Of a stretch of 34,934 nt of DNA, positions 14,980 through 23,968 are shown piece after piece (within the stretch, counting starts at the first letter, position 1; the number at the start of each line of letters is the position of its first letter). The notes beneath the pieces are model-generated. The model ran no database searches. It worked only from the letters and a program-made list of their open reading frames with translations, and was not told the origin of the DNA. The translations under genes were made by a program, and so were the position numbers. This DNA is from Nitriliruptoraceae bacterium (GTDB lineage Bacteria > Actinomycetota > Nitriliruptoria > Nitriliruptorales > Nitriliruptoraceae): NCBI GenBank assembly GCA_007117945.1, contig SKTN01000374.1, positions 1 through 34,934 of the forward strand, written 5' to 3'.

Positions 14980-17900
14980 CCTGCACCTCCGTCGAGCTCC
15001 CGGCTGAGCTGGTCCACCAGCTCGGGTTCCGGCGTCAGCAGGACCACACCCGTGGACGCGTCCGGCTCGCCGACCATGCCCCGCAGGAACAGGTAGCCGG
15101 CACCCGCCAGATGCTGCGACGGGGCGTAGCCGGGTACGCGCCAGCGCAGGAACCGGTGGGCGGCGACGAGGTAGAGCAGCCCCTGGAGGACGTAGTGGTG
15201 CTCGACCATGGCGGTGCCCAGCACCGCCGCCCGGTAGTCGTGTGCCACGGACCTGCCGGTGTCCCGGTCGCCGAACCAGTTCGACTTGTAGTCGGCCACG
15301 AGGAACCGGCCGTCGGGCAGCCGTGCCAGCAGGTCGATGCTGCCGTTGAGGTAGCCCCGCACGGGCGCGCCCAACGCGGGGTCGCTCAGCTGCCGGGCGT
15401 AGGCGGCGACCAGGGGGTCCGCGCTGCCCGCCAGCACCCTGCCGAGCCGGGGCAGGCTGACCGGCTGCCCCAGCTCGGCTCCACCCCCGGCCAGGGGCAG
15501 TTCGAAGCGCAGCTCGTTGCGGCGGTCCCCGGGTGCGAGGTCGGCGAGCCGCACGTCAGCGAGCCCGGCACCCAGCGGCGTGGTGCTCGCCAGCGCCAGA
15601 CCGGTGGCGACCCGGGGCAGGTGCGCGGTGTCGACGCCGTGCCGAGTCGCCTGTTCGGCGATGACCCCGTCGCGGTGCGCCGGCTCCTCCACGCGGGTGA
15701 GATCGAGGTACTCGAGGACGTCGTGGAGGAAGGTGCCGGGACCCGGTCCACGCGGGAAGCGTCCCAGGGGGACCTCGGGGGCCGCGGCCCGACCGCCGGC
15801 CGACCCGCCCGGCGTCGGGGTCGCAGCCGCCTCGCCCGCCGGTGCCGGCTCACCGGGGTACCCCGCGACGTCGATCGCCTCCGCCGCGGCGTCCACGTCC
15901 CGGCCGGCGTCCACCGATACCCCACCAGGTTGCCCGGCGACGCCGTGGGCCAGCGCCGGGCGGACCAGGGCGGTGAAGCTGGTGCGTCGCCAGGAGCGGT
16001 CCAGGGGTGGCCGGGTCCAGGCCCGCGCCGTGAGCTCCTCCTCGGCGGGGACCTGCGGCTGCCATCGGGCGCAGGTGGACAGTGCCCTGACCACCTCCAC
16101 ACCGATCGCACGATCCTCGGCGTCCACCAGGCGATCGAGGTCGTCGAGGAGTTCCTCGTCGCTGGCGGCGACGACCCGCTGGGCGGCGGTGGCGAGGCGC
16201 GGTGCGGGATCGACCTCGTCACCGGCGTGCAGCAGGCTCGCCAGCGCGGAGGTGGGGGCGTCGGTGATCGCACCCCACCACACGATGGCGCGGTGCTCCG
16301 CCCGGGTCAGGGCGACGTAGGCCAGGCGCAACTGCTCGGTGCGACCCTCGGCGCGCGCCAGCGCGATGCTGCGCTGCTTGGACGCCGAGGTCCGGTCGGC
16401 ATCGAGGTCGAGGGTGATCGCCGCCGCGGGGTCCTCGACCTCGGGATCGTGGAACCGGGTCACGGCCTCGTCGACCGGGTCACGTCCGTCCCACAGATCG
16501 GGGCAGAGCACCACGGGGTACTGCAGGCCCTTGGAGCCGTGGACGGTGACGACCCGGACCGCCTCGGCGTCCTCCTCCAGGCGCAGCTCGGTGTCGGTGG
16601 TCGTGGCCCGTCCCTCGGCCGCATCCTGGCGGCGGGCCGACAGCCACGCGACCAGGGCGTGGGGTGCCAGGCTGTCGGCGAGCTCCGCGCGGTGCAGGAG
16701 CTCGAGCAGGTGGCGCAGGTTGGTCACGCGGCGGTCGCCGTCGTCGCGGGCGAGCAGGCGGGGTGCGACCCCGTCCTCGTCCAGGGCTTCCTGGAGCGCG
16801 GCCAGCACCCCGTGGCTCGCCCAACGGGCGCCCCAGCGGGTCAGGGCGTCCACCCACGCGTCCCAGGCACCCGCCACCTCGGTGTCCGAGGCGCTGGCCG
16901 CCATCGCCCCGGTAGCCGTCACGCCGGCCTCCGACACCGCAGCCAACTCCGCGGCGATGCGGGCCGCGTCACGTCCGCCCAGCACGCTCGCGGCGGCCGC
17001 GACCGCGGCCCGCTGTGAGCTCGGTCGCAGCATGGCGGTCAGCAGGCGCTGGAGGGCCTCGGCCTCCTCCGTGTCGTAGACGCTGCCCCCGCGCTGGATG
17101 ACCGCGGGGATGCCGGCGGCGTGCAGCGCCGCCTGCACGGCCAGGGCGCGCCGGTTGGTCCGCACCAGCACGGCCAGGTCCCGGGGCGCGAGACCACGGC
17201 GCCCATCCGCACCGTCGGGCAGGGTCGCGGGCGCCTGGAGCAGCGCGACGGCCACAGCCGCGACGTCGGCGGGCAGCCGCCGGTCGAGGGACCCCTTGGT
17301 GAGCAGCCCACGGCTCCCCGAACCGACCCCGCCGATGCTGCGGTGCAGGAACCGCAGGGTGAGGGCGGCACCCCCCTCGGGGTCCTCCAGCCGGTCGCCG
17401 CGGACGTGCGCCACCTCGTGGTAGGGGATGTCCGGGGTCCCGAAGGCACCCTGCTGGCCGAACAGGCGGTTGCAGGCCGTGACGAAGGTGCGGTCGCTGC
17501 GGTGGTTGTCGCCCAGGGTCGCCGTGGCCGGTCGGCTGTCACGGGCCCGGACGTAGGTGGCGATGTCGGCGCCGCGGAAGCCGTAGATCGCCTGTTTGGG
17601 GTCACCGATGAGGACCAGGGGCTCGTCCACGTCGAACACGCTGCTGAAGATGCGCCACTGGATCGGGTCGGTGTCCTGGAACTCGTCGATCAACGCGAAG
17701 CGGTAGCGCTGCCGGATCGCGGCACGGACCTGGTCCCGGGTTGCCGGGGCCTGCAGGGCCTGGTCGAGGCGCCGGAGCAGGTCGTCGAAGGTCAGCACCG
17801 TGCGTTGGCGCTTGCGGCGGTCGAGCTCCGCCCACACCGCCCGCGCGGCCCGCAGCAGGAAGCGGGTGGCGGGGGCGCGCACCGCCCCCCACAACGCGTC

Positions 17901-19010
17901 CGCCGCAGCCACCAGGGGATCGTCGGTGAGGACCGTCCCCGACGGCAGCACGGTGGCATCCGCGGGGGCGGCGAGCTTGGTGCCGAGCGCCGCCGAGGAG
18001 AACCAGGCGTAGGGGTGGTCCTCGGCGAGGTTCAGGCCACGCTGCGGATCGGGGGGCGGTGGCGGGAGGGGATGCGCACCCGCCAGCCAGCGGTCGACCC
18101 GCCCGAGCTGGGTGTCCGCGGCCCCGGGGGTGAAGGTGCGCTGGCGGGGCGGGTCCCACGCTCCCGCCGCGGTCAGCTCCCCCGGCAGCGCCACGGCCCG
18201 GGCACGAGCATCCTGCTCCCAGCGGGCGCGGAAGCGCTCGAGCGCACGGGTCCACAGCTGCAGGTCGCCGCCGACGTCACCGGGCAGCCCATCGTCGGGG
18301 CCAGCGTCGGGACCACCACCCGAGGCTCCGGTGCCACCCCCGTGCCCGCCCGTGCGGGGCCGCAGCTGGAGGGAGGGCAGCCCGGCGACCGCCCGGGCCA
18401 CGGCCAGCAACCGGGCCCGGTCGATGCCACCTGTCTCCTGGAGACGTCGGATCATCTCCGGGTCGGCGGGCCGCAGCTCACGGGCGAGGTGGTCGTCGAC
18501 GACCTCGGCGATCAGGTCGGCGTCGTCGTCGAGCAGCACGGCGTCGAAGTCGATCCCGGCCTCGAGGGCGGCGTGATGCAGCATCGCCTGGCAGAAGCCG
18601 TGGATCGTGGCGATGGTCGCCTCGTCGAGCTGCGCCAGCGCCCGACGCAGCCGCTCACGACGGGTGTGGAGCTCCCCGACGGGGTCGGCGGCGGTGCGCA
18701 CGTCGGCGACGAGCCGTTGCACGAGGCCGTCGCCGGCCACCTCCCTGTCCACCCCCTCGGCATCGAGCTCGTCCAGGACCCGGGCGAGCTCGGTCAGGCG
18801 GCGTCGCACCCGGTCACGGAGCTCGGCGGTGGCGGCCCGGGTGAAGGTGACCAGCAGCAGGTCGGGCAGCTCGAGGTCGGTCTCCAGCACCGTGCGCACG
18901 GTGATCGCGGTCAGCGTCCAGGTCTTGCCCGTACCGGCGCTCGCCTCCAGGGCCAGGGAGCCGGCCGGGAGGGGATCGGTGACCGCATCGAAGGCGGGGA
19001 CGGGGCTCAT
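14976..19010 (-). CDS. recB: Exodeoxyribonuclease V subunit beta RecB
   Basis: This 1344-residue helicase-nuclease subunit of RecBCD unwinds DNA 3'-5' and cuts it until Chi is recognised. Walker A is ASAGTGKT at 23-30, the Walker B region is LIDEFQDTDPIQW at about 440, followed by GDPKQAIYGFRGADI. The later helicase motifs are VTVHGSKGLQYPVVLCP at about 815 and LAYVALTRAEHR. The C-terminal nuclease domain keeps NGSIDLLARL and DYKSNWFGD at about 1225-1245, holding the metal-binding aspartates and catalytic lysine, so it should be an active nuclease. ATG at 19008-19010 makes an ATGA overlap with the recC stop. The open frame extends eleven codons further up, but into recC. It is somewhat longer than E. 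coli RecB (1180). Confidence 0.95.
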   Translation of the reverse strand: MSPVPAFDAVTDPLPAGSLALEASAGTGKTWTLTAITVRTVLETDLELPDLLLVTFTRAATAELRDRVRRRLTELARVLDELDAEGVDREVAGDGLVQRLVADVRTAADPVGELHTRRERLRRALAQLDEATIATIHGFCQAMLHHAALEAGIDFDAVLLDDDADLIAEVVDDHLARELRPADPEMIRRLQETGGIDRARLLAVARAVAGLPSLQLRPRTGGHGGGTGASGGGPDAGPDDGLPGDVGGDLQLWTRALERFRARWEQDARARAVALPGELTAAGAWDPPRQRTFTPGAADTQLGRVDRWLAGAHPLPPPPPDPQRGLNLAEDHPYAWFSSAALGTKLAAPADATVLPSGTVLTDDPLVAAADALWGAVRAPATRFLLRAARAVWAELDRRKRQRTVLTFDDLLRRLDQALQAPATRDQVRAAIRQRYRFALIDEFQDTDPIQWRIFSSVFDVDEPLVLIGDPKQAIYGFRGADIATYVRARDSRPATATLGDNHRSDRTFVTACNRLFGQQGAFGTPDIPYHEVAHVRGDRLEDPEGGAALTLRFLHRSIGGVGSGSRGLLTKGSLDRRLPADVAAVAVALLQAPATLPDGADGRRGLAPRDLAVLVRTNRRALAVQAALHAAGIPAVIQRGGSVYDTEEAEALQRLLTAMLRPSSQRAAVAAAASVLGGRDAARIAAELAAVSEAGVTATGAMAASASDTEVAGAWDAWVDALTRWGARWASHGVLAALQEALDEDGVAPRLLARDDGDRRVTNLRHLLELLHRAELADSLAPHALVAWLSARRQDAAEGRATTTDTELRLEEDAEAVRVVTVHGSKGLQYPVVLCPDLWDGRDPVDEAVTRFHDPEVEDPAAAITLDLDADRTSASKQRSIALARAEGRTEQLRLAYVALTRAEHRAIVWWGAITDAPTSALASLLHAGDEVDPAPRLATAAQRVVAASDEELLDDLDRLVDAEDRAIGVEVVRALSTCARWQPQVPAEEELTARAWTRPPLDRSWRRTSFTALVRPALAHGVAGQPGGVSVDAGRDVDAAAEAIDVAGYPGEPAPAGEAAATPTPGGSAGGRAAAPEVPLGRFPRGPGPGTFLHDVLEYLDLTRVEEPAHRDGVIAEQATRHGVDTAHLPRVATGLALASTTPLGAGLADVRLADLAPGDRRNELRFELPLAGGGAELGQPVSLPRLGRVLAGSADPLVAAYARQLSDPALGAPVRGYLNGSIDLLARLPDGRFLVADYKSNWFGDRDTGRSVAHDYRAAVLGTAMVEHHYVLQGLLYLVAAHRFLRWRVPGYAPSQHLAGAGYLFLRGMVGEPDASTGVVLLTPEPELVDQLSRELDGGAG

Positions 19011-22000
19011 GGCGCCACCTCGGCGTCCAGGATCGGTTCCCACACCGCTGCCATCGCCGCCTGCGTTCCGGGCTGGCCTGCCAGCACGTCCTGCAGCTCG
19101 GCCTCGGCGCCGAGGGCCTGCGCGACGTAGGTGTCGTCACGCTCCCCCGGGACCGGGCTGCGCCCCCGACCACCGGGCCGCCCCTCCCACGCGGTGCGTA
19201 CGGCGGAGGCCTCGCTCGGGTCGTCGCTGCCCTTGCGCCCGGCGACCACCAGGGCGCGGGCGGTCTCCGGTAGCAGCGGTACCGCCGCCACGTGGGCCTG
19301 CAGGTACAGCTGCAGCAGTCCGCCGAGGTGGTGGAGGGCCACCACGGACAGCTCCTCGCCCTCGCCGACCAGCGCCAGGGGATCGAGGTGGTAGGTCGTC
19401 GCCTCCACGCTGCCCCGTGCCGGTGGGCCGATGAGCAGCGCCCGGGGGGTGGGCTCCGGCCGTACGGCGGCGACCGCGAGGAGGCGCACCCACGCGGCCA
19501 GCTGGTGCTTCGCTCTGATCGTGGACACCTGTGCGGTGACGACGTCGTCCCCGAGGAGCGCGGCGGTCCCCGTCAGCCGGACCGCGGCGGGCAGTGCCGT
19601 CGACGCCCCCGGTGACCCGGCCGGCAGGTCGACCGGTAGATCGATGGGAAGCTGCTGTTCGGCGCCGGGGCGGGCCGCGAAGGCGGCGTGGACGGCGGCG
19701 ACCCGCTCCTCGACACCCTCGAGGGCGAGGACGCCGAGCCCGCCCACGGGCACGGTGCCCGAGGCCAGCAACCGCTCCCGCCATCCGGCGGTCCGCCCCT
19801 CGCCCAGCTGCTGCTCCAGCAGCGCCTGGCTGACCTGCCAGCGCTGCAGCCCACCCAGCTCGGTGGGATCACGGTCCTCGAGGCGCCGGTCGTCCTCGCC
19901 GAGGTGCAGGCCGAGCCGGCGCTGGAGCAGGGTGCGCAGGGGGTGCTGCAGGCCCGCGACGACGGCGTCCAACTCCACCCCGGAGGGGTCCAGTACCTCG
20001 ATGCCGGGTAGGGGTAGGGACCGTGCCAGGAACCCCTGTGGCGGCTGGCGGTCCCCCCGGGCGGCGCGGGCGGCGGCCAGCTGGTGCGGGTCGAAGGCCC
20101 GGTCTGGGGCCCGGTCCCGGCGCGGGGTGGACGCGAAGTAGCGCGCGCTGTGGGGCTGCAGGGGGTGGTCGACGATGACCCGGTCGCGCGGGGGCACGGC
20201 GCCATCGGCCACCACCGCGGTCTCCTCCAGCACGTCGAGGAGCTCGCTGACGGGTACCGAAGGCTGGGTCACCTCGTTGCTCCGCGGGTCGTGGCCGGTG
20301 TAGGTGATGACGAGGTGGTCCCGGGCCGCGAGCAGGGCGTCGAGGAACAGCTGCCGGTCCTCGATCCGTGGATCGGGGTCCCCCGGGCGCGGGTCGAGGG
20401 AGAGCAGGTCGAAGCCGTGTTCCTGGGGCGCGCCGGGCAGCACGCCGTCGTCCATCCCCACCAGGCAGACCACCCGGTGGGGCAGGTTGCGCAGCGGTAC
20501 CAACCCGCTGACCGTGACCGCCCCCGTGCCGTAGGGGGTGCTGCCGCCGCCCGGGCCGAGCCCGCCATCGAGCAACCACCGCACCTCCTCGAGGGTCAGG
20601 TGTGGACCCGGCGGCCCGTCCGCGGCCGCACCGGGGTCGAGCAGCCGGGTCAGGGCGTCGCGGACCGCGGCCACGTCCTCCGCCAGGGACGGGTCGCTGC
20701 CGGGGCCCTCCCCCGGATCGCACAGGTCGGTGAGTGCCGCGTGCAACGCCGTGCACCATGCCGCCCGGGGGCGCGGCTCCCGCAGGGATGCCAGCGCCGC
20801 GAACACGGCGTCGGTCGCGATCAGGACGCGCCCGAGCTGCTCGACGCTGGCCCCCTCGACATCGTCGTAGGGCACGACCCCGCCGACCATCCCCTGGCCG
20901 TCGTCGGGGACCGCGGCCCCGAGCGCGAGCCGGTCGAGCCCCGCACTCCAGGTGTGGGCGGGATCGTCGAGGTCGACGAGTGCACGCCGGTGGGCCCGAT
21001 CGATCCCCCAGCTGATGCCCGTACCGAGCACCCAGTCGGCCAGGGTGGCGAGGTCCTCGGACCCCAGCCCGAAGCGGGCCCTGAGCGCCGGCATCCCCAG
21101 CAGGTCGAGCACCTCCGAGCCACCGACACGCGCGGTCACCAGCGCGAGGAGCGCCTCCAGTGCCTCCGCCGCACGGTTGCCGGGACGCACGGTGCGGTCG
21201 GCCACGCGCACGGGCAGCACCGGGAGGTCGCCGCCGTCGGCGTCCGTCGGACCCCGCGGGAACGCGGAGGGCACCAGGGGGGCGTAGGTGGCGATGTCGG
21301 GGGTGAGGACGACGATGTCGCGGGGTTCGAGGCCGGGATCGTCCTCGAGCAGCCCGAGCAGCACCTCGCGGAGGACCTCCAGCTGCCGCACGGGCCCGTG
21401 ACAGGCGTGGACCTGCACCGAGGTGTCAGCGGGGTCGAGCTCCACCGCTGCCCTGGCACCCCGGCGCGACCGACGCCGGTCCCCTCGCAGATCCTCCTGC
21501 AGCACCCTCAGCAGCCGCTGCCCGCCCGGGTGGCGGCCGGCGGGCTGGTCGGCTGCTGCCGGTGCGAGATCCGTGACACGCGCCGCCCGCGGCAGCACCC
21601 GTTCCGCCACGACGCTGCCGGCCTGCCACGCCGCCAGGCCGCTGGCAGCGAGCAGGGGGTGGGCCGGCCGCTGCTGACCGTCGTCACCGCCTCCACCGGC
21701 CCACCACGCGGTCACCGGCGCGAGCAGGTACAGCTCGACGCGCGTGCGCTCGGCGAGGGCGGCCAGCAGCTCGAGGTGACCGCTGGGCATCCCGAGCACC
21801 CCGAACACGCTGACGGGTCCCGGGAGCAGGTCGGGTCGGGCGATGCCCCCCTCCGCCGCGCCGCGCAGGGCCGCGATCGCCGCGGCGAGCCGGCGGTCGG
21901 GGCTGGGTCGCTCGAGACGGCGCACCAGCTCCCGCCACAGCGCCGGCTGCCAGCGCAGCCCCTCGGGCAGGGGTGCGCCCACGGCGTCCACGTCCTGCCC

Positions 22001-22588
22001 CGCGTGCCAGCGTTGCACCATGGCCGGGCGGTGGAGCGCGTAGCGGTCGAACAGGTCCGCGATGCGGTGCGCCAGGGGCAGCCGCCGACGGTCGACCCGC
22101 ACGGTCCCCTCCTGGAGGTGCGCCGCCAGGGGCGCGTACACCGCGTCCCCCGGCAGGCTGTCGAGCAGCTCGGCCACCGACCACTGCAACCGCTCCGGCA
22201 GCCACGGGTCCGTCTGGTCCTCGCCGTCGAGGGTGGCGGTCAGGGTGCGCGACACGACGCTGCCGAGGAAGGGCAGGGTGAGCCCGGCGGCCACGCCACC
22301 CTCGCCCCCGGTGGCGCCGAGGTGGTGGCTGAGCCGCTGGGACAGCCAGCGCGCCATGCCCACCGAGGGCACGGCGACCTCGATCGGTGCGAAGGGATCC
22401 TCGGGCGGGGCCACCGACAGCTGCGACGCCAGCGCCGTGGCCAGGAACTCCACGTCGATGGCACGGACGAGGTGCAGGCCCGCACCGGCGCTGCCAGCAG
22501 GCGGCTGTGCGCCATCACCACCCACGCTGCCTCCCGTCTCCTGCACCAGCCCGGGCCCTGCCGTCCGGGGTCCCTGCGCGGTCCCCAT
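19007..22588 (-). CDS. recC: Exodeoxyribonuclease V subunit gamma RecC
   Basis: RecC (up to 1193 residues) scans for Chi and scaffolds RecB and RecD; its helicase fold is inactive. The conserved N-terminus LHLVRAIDVEFLATALASQL begins at about residue 38. A strong match lies at VVCLVGMDDGVLPGAPQEHG, FDLLSLDPRPGDPDPRIEDR and the following LFLDALLAARDHLVITYTG, the same order as in E. coli RecC. No intact Walker A motif is present, as expected. It heads recC-recB-recD with 4-bp overlaps throughout. The ATG at 22586-22588 has only a weak ribosome site. GTG at 22523-22525, with GGGAGG four bases upstream and shortening the protein by 21 residues, is a reasonable alternative start. Confidence 0.92.
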   Translation of the reverse strand: MGTAQGPRTAGPGLVQETGGSVGGDGAQPPAGSAGAGLHLVRAIDVEFLATALASQLSVAPPEDPFAPIEVAVPSVGMARWLSQRLSHHLGATGGEGGVAAGLTLPFLGSVVSRTLTATLDGEDQTDPWLPERLQWSVAELLDSLPGDAVYAPLAAHLQEGTVRVDRRRLPLAHRIADLFDRYALHRPAMVQRWHAGQDVDAVGAPLPEGLRWQPALWRELVRRLERPSPDRRLAAAIAALRGAAEGGIARPDLLPGPVSVFGVLGMPSGHLELLAALAERTRVELYLLAPVTAWWAGGGGDDGQQRPAHPLLAASGLAAWQAGSVVAERVLPRAARVTDLAPAAADQPAGRHPGGQRLLRVLQEDLRGDRRRSRRGARAAVELDPADTSVQVHACHGPVRQLEVLREVLLGLLEDDPGLEPRDIVVLTPDIATYAPLVPSAFPRGPTDADGGDLPVLPVRVADRTVRPGNRAAEALEALLALVTARVGGSEVLDLLGMPALRARFGLGSEDLATLADWVLGTGISWGIDRAHRRALVDLDDPAHTWSAGLDRLALGAAVPDDGQGMVGGVVPYDDVEGASVEQLGRVLIATDAVFAALASLREPRPRAAWCTALHAALTDLCDPGEGPGSDPSLAEDVAAVRDALTRLLDPGAAADGPPGPHLTLEEVRWLLDGGLGPGGGSTPYGTGAVTVSGLVPLRNLPHRVVCLVGMDDGVLPGAPQEHGFDLLSLDPRPGDPDPRIEDRQLFLDALLAARDHLVITYTGHDPRSNEVTQPSVPVSELLDVLEETAVVADGAVPPRDRVIVDHPLQPHSARYFASTPRRDRAPDRAFDPHQLAAARAARGDRQPPQGFLARSLPLPGIEVLDPSGVELDAVVAGLQHPLRTLLQRRLGLHLGEDDRRLEDRDPTELGGLQRWQVSQALLEQQLGEGRTAGWRERLLASGTVPVGGLGVLALEGVEERVAAVHAAFAARPGAEQQLPIDLPVDLPAGSPGASTALPAAVRLTGTAALLGDDVVTAQVSTIRAKHQLAAWVRLLAVAAVRPEPTPRALLIGPPARGSVEATTYHLDPLALVGEGEELSVVALHHLGGLLQLYLQAHVAAVPLLPETARALVVAGRKGSDDPSEASAVRTAWEGRPGGRGRSPVPGERDDTYVAQALGAEAELQDVLAGQPGTQAAMAAVWEPILDAEVAP

Positions 22589-22590
22589 CC

Positions 22591-22612
22591 TGCCCGATCG
22601 GGCACGACCCTA
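22591..22612 (-). promoter_or_regulatory. Candidate recC promoter element and palindrome
   Basis: A perfect 14-bp palindrome, TGCCCGATCGGGCA, occupies 22591-22604, just upstream of the ATG used for recC. Next to it, TAGGGT on the minus strand (22607-22612) fits a TANNNT -10 core. A further dyad, GTCAC-8 nt-GTGAC, lies at about 22616-22633. Together they look like a promoter-operator, but there is no recognisable -35 box and I cannot name a regulator. Confidence 0.3.
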
Positions 22613-22699
22613 ACGGTCACCTGGGACAGTGACGGCGCACCCGGCCCACCGGCCACTGCGACTACCGTCGGTCGTCGATCCCCGGCAGCGAGGTAGCAC

Positions 22700-23968
22700 G
22701 TGCGCGCACCCGACGAGCCATCCGCCAGCGGCGAGCTGCCGCCACCCCCCGGCGGGACCCTGCCGGGCCGAGCGTGGCGGTTGCGCGCCGGCCACCGGCG
22801 TTTCCTGGAGGACGAACTGGTCCGCCTCCTCGGCTTCTCCGGACAGCCACGCCACCCGCGGGGTGGGTTCGGGTGGCTGGACGCGGGAGGCGAGGTCGAT
22901 CCCACCCAGCCCGTCCACACCTGGATCACCGCGCGGATGACCCACGTCCACGCCCTTGCCACGCTCCACGGCCGTCCCGGACACGCGGCGCTCGTCGACC
23001 ACGGCGTCGACGCCCTCACGGGTCCCCTGCAGACCCCCCGGGGCTGGGTCGACGCGCTGCCGGTGAGCGGGGAACCCTCGCCACGCCACCAGGCCTACAC
23101 CCACGCCTTCGTGGTCCTGGCCGCAGCGAGCGCGACGGCGGCGGCCCGGCCCGGTGCCAGCGCACTCCTCGACCGTGCCCTGGAGGTGCTGCAGGAGCGT
23201 TTCCTCGACGCCCACGGCCGGGTGATCGACGCCCGCGACGCCGACGACACCCCCGAGCCCTACCGCGGCGCCAACGCGAGCATGCACGTGGTCGAGGCGA
23301 CCCTCGCGGCCGGTGACGTCACCGGTGACGACCGCTGGCACGCGGCGGCGCTGACCATCGCAACGCACCTGATCGACGAGGTGACCCGGGCCCACGGCTG
23401 GCGGCTGGTGGAGCACTTCGACGCCACCTGGAGCCCGCTGCTCGAGCACAACCGGGACGCGCCTGACCACCCCTTCCAGCCCTACGGCACCACCATCGGC
23501 CACTGGTTCGAGTGGGCACGGCTGCTGCTGCACCTCGAGGCGTCCGTGGCCGAGCCGCCCCCCTGGCTGCTCGAAGCCGCCCACGCCCTGCTGCACGCCA
23601 GCCTGACCGTGGGCTGGGCCGCTGACGGGGCGCCCGGGTTCGTCTACACCCTGGACTGGCAGGACCGCCCGGTGGTCGCCAACCGGCTGCACTGGGTGGT
23701 CGCCGAGGCCATCGCGGCGACGGCGGCCTACCACCAGCGCACCGGCGACCCGGCCGCTGACGCCTGGTACCGCCACCTGTGGGAGCACGCGGCGACCCAC
23801 TTCCTCGACCACACCCGGGGCAGCTGGCACCACGAACTCGACCCCGCACTCCAGGTGGCGACGGGCACCTGGTCGGGCAAGCCCGACCTCTACCACGCCG
23901 TACAGGCGACCCTGCTCCCGCGGCTCGAGCTGAGCCCCGCCCTCGCCGCCCAGCTCAGGGGCGGTTGA
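22700..23968 (+). CDS. AGE-family sugar isomerase, YihS / D-mannose isomerase type
   Basis: The 422-residue (alpha/alpha)6-barrel protein belongs to the N-acylglucosamine 2-epimerase superfamily. It closely parallels E. coli YihS as I recall it: GGFGWLDAGG, HTWITARMTHVHALA, EPYRGANASMHVVEA, VEHFDATWSPLLEHNRD, IGHWFEWARLLLHLEA, FVYTLDWQDRPVV and GKPDLYHAVQATLLPR. YihS-type enzymes interconvert aldose and ketose (mannose-fructose or sulfoquinovose-sulfofructose). With an alpha-mannosidase next door, D-mannose isomerase giving fructose is the likeliest role. The YihS WWQELD motif reads WHHELD here, which may bear on sulfonate binding. GTG at 22700 follows GAGG by about six bases; a proline-rich N-terminal extension of about 20 residues precedes the fold. 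It is transcribed toward the mannosidase gene and their 3' ends overlap by 14 bp. Confidence 0.85.
   Translation: MRAPDEPSASGELPPPPGGTLPGRAWRLRAGHRRFLEDELVRLLGFSGQPRHPRGGFGWLDAGGEVDPTQPVHTWITARMTHVHALATLHGRPGHAALVDHGVDALTGPLQTPRGWVDALPVSGEPSPRHQAYTHAFVVLAAASATAAARPGASALLDRALEVLQERFLDAHGRVIDARDADDTPEPYRGANASMHVVEATLAAGDVTGDDRWHAAALTIATHLIDEVTRAHGWRLVEHFDATWSPLLEHNRDAPDHPFQPYGTTIGHWFEWARLLLHLEASVAEPPPWLLEAAHALLHASLTVGWAADGAPGFVYTLDWQDRPVVANRLHWVVAEAIAATAAYHQRTGDPAADAWYRHLWEHAATHFLDHTRGSWHHELDPALQVATGTWSGKPDLYHAVQATLLPRLELSPALAAQLRGG

Noticed and set aside
20084..22696. 870-codon plus-strand open frame opposite recC
   Set aside because: Same effect; the translation is rich in H, R, G, Q and P without any motif, whereas the other strand matches RecC.
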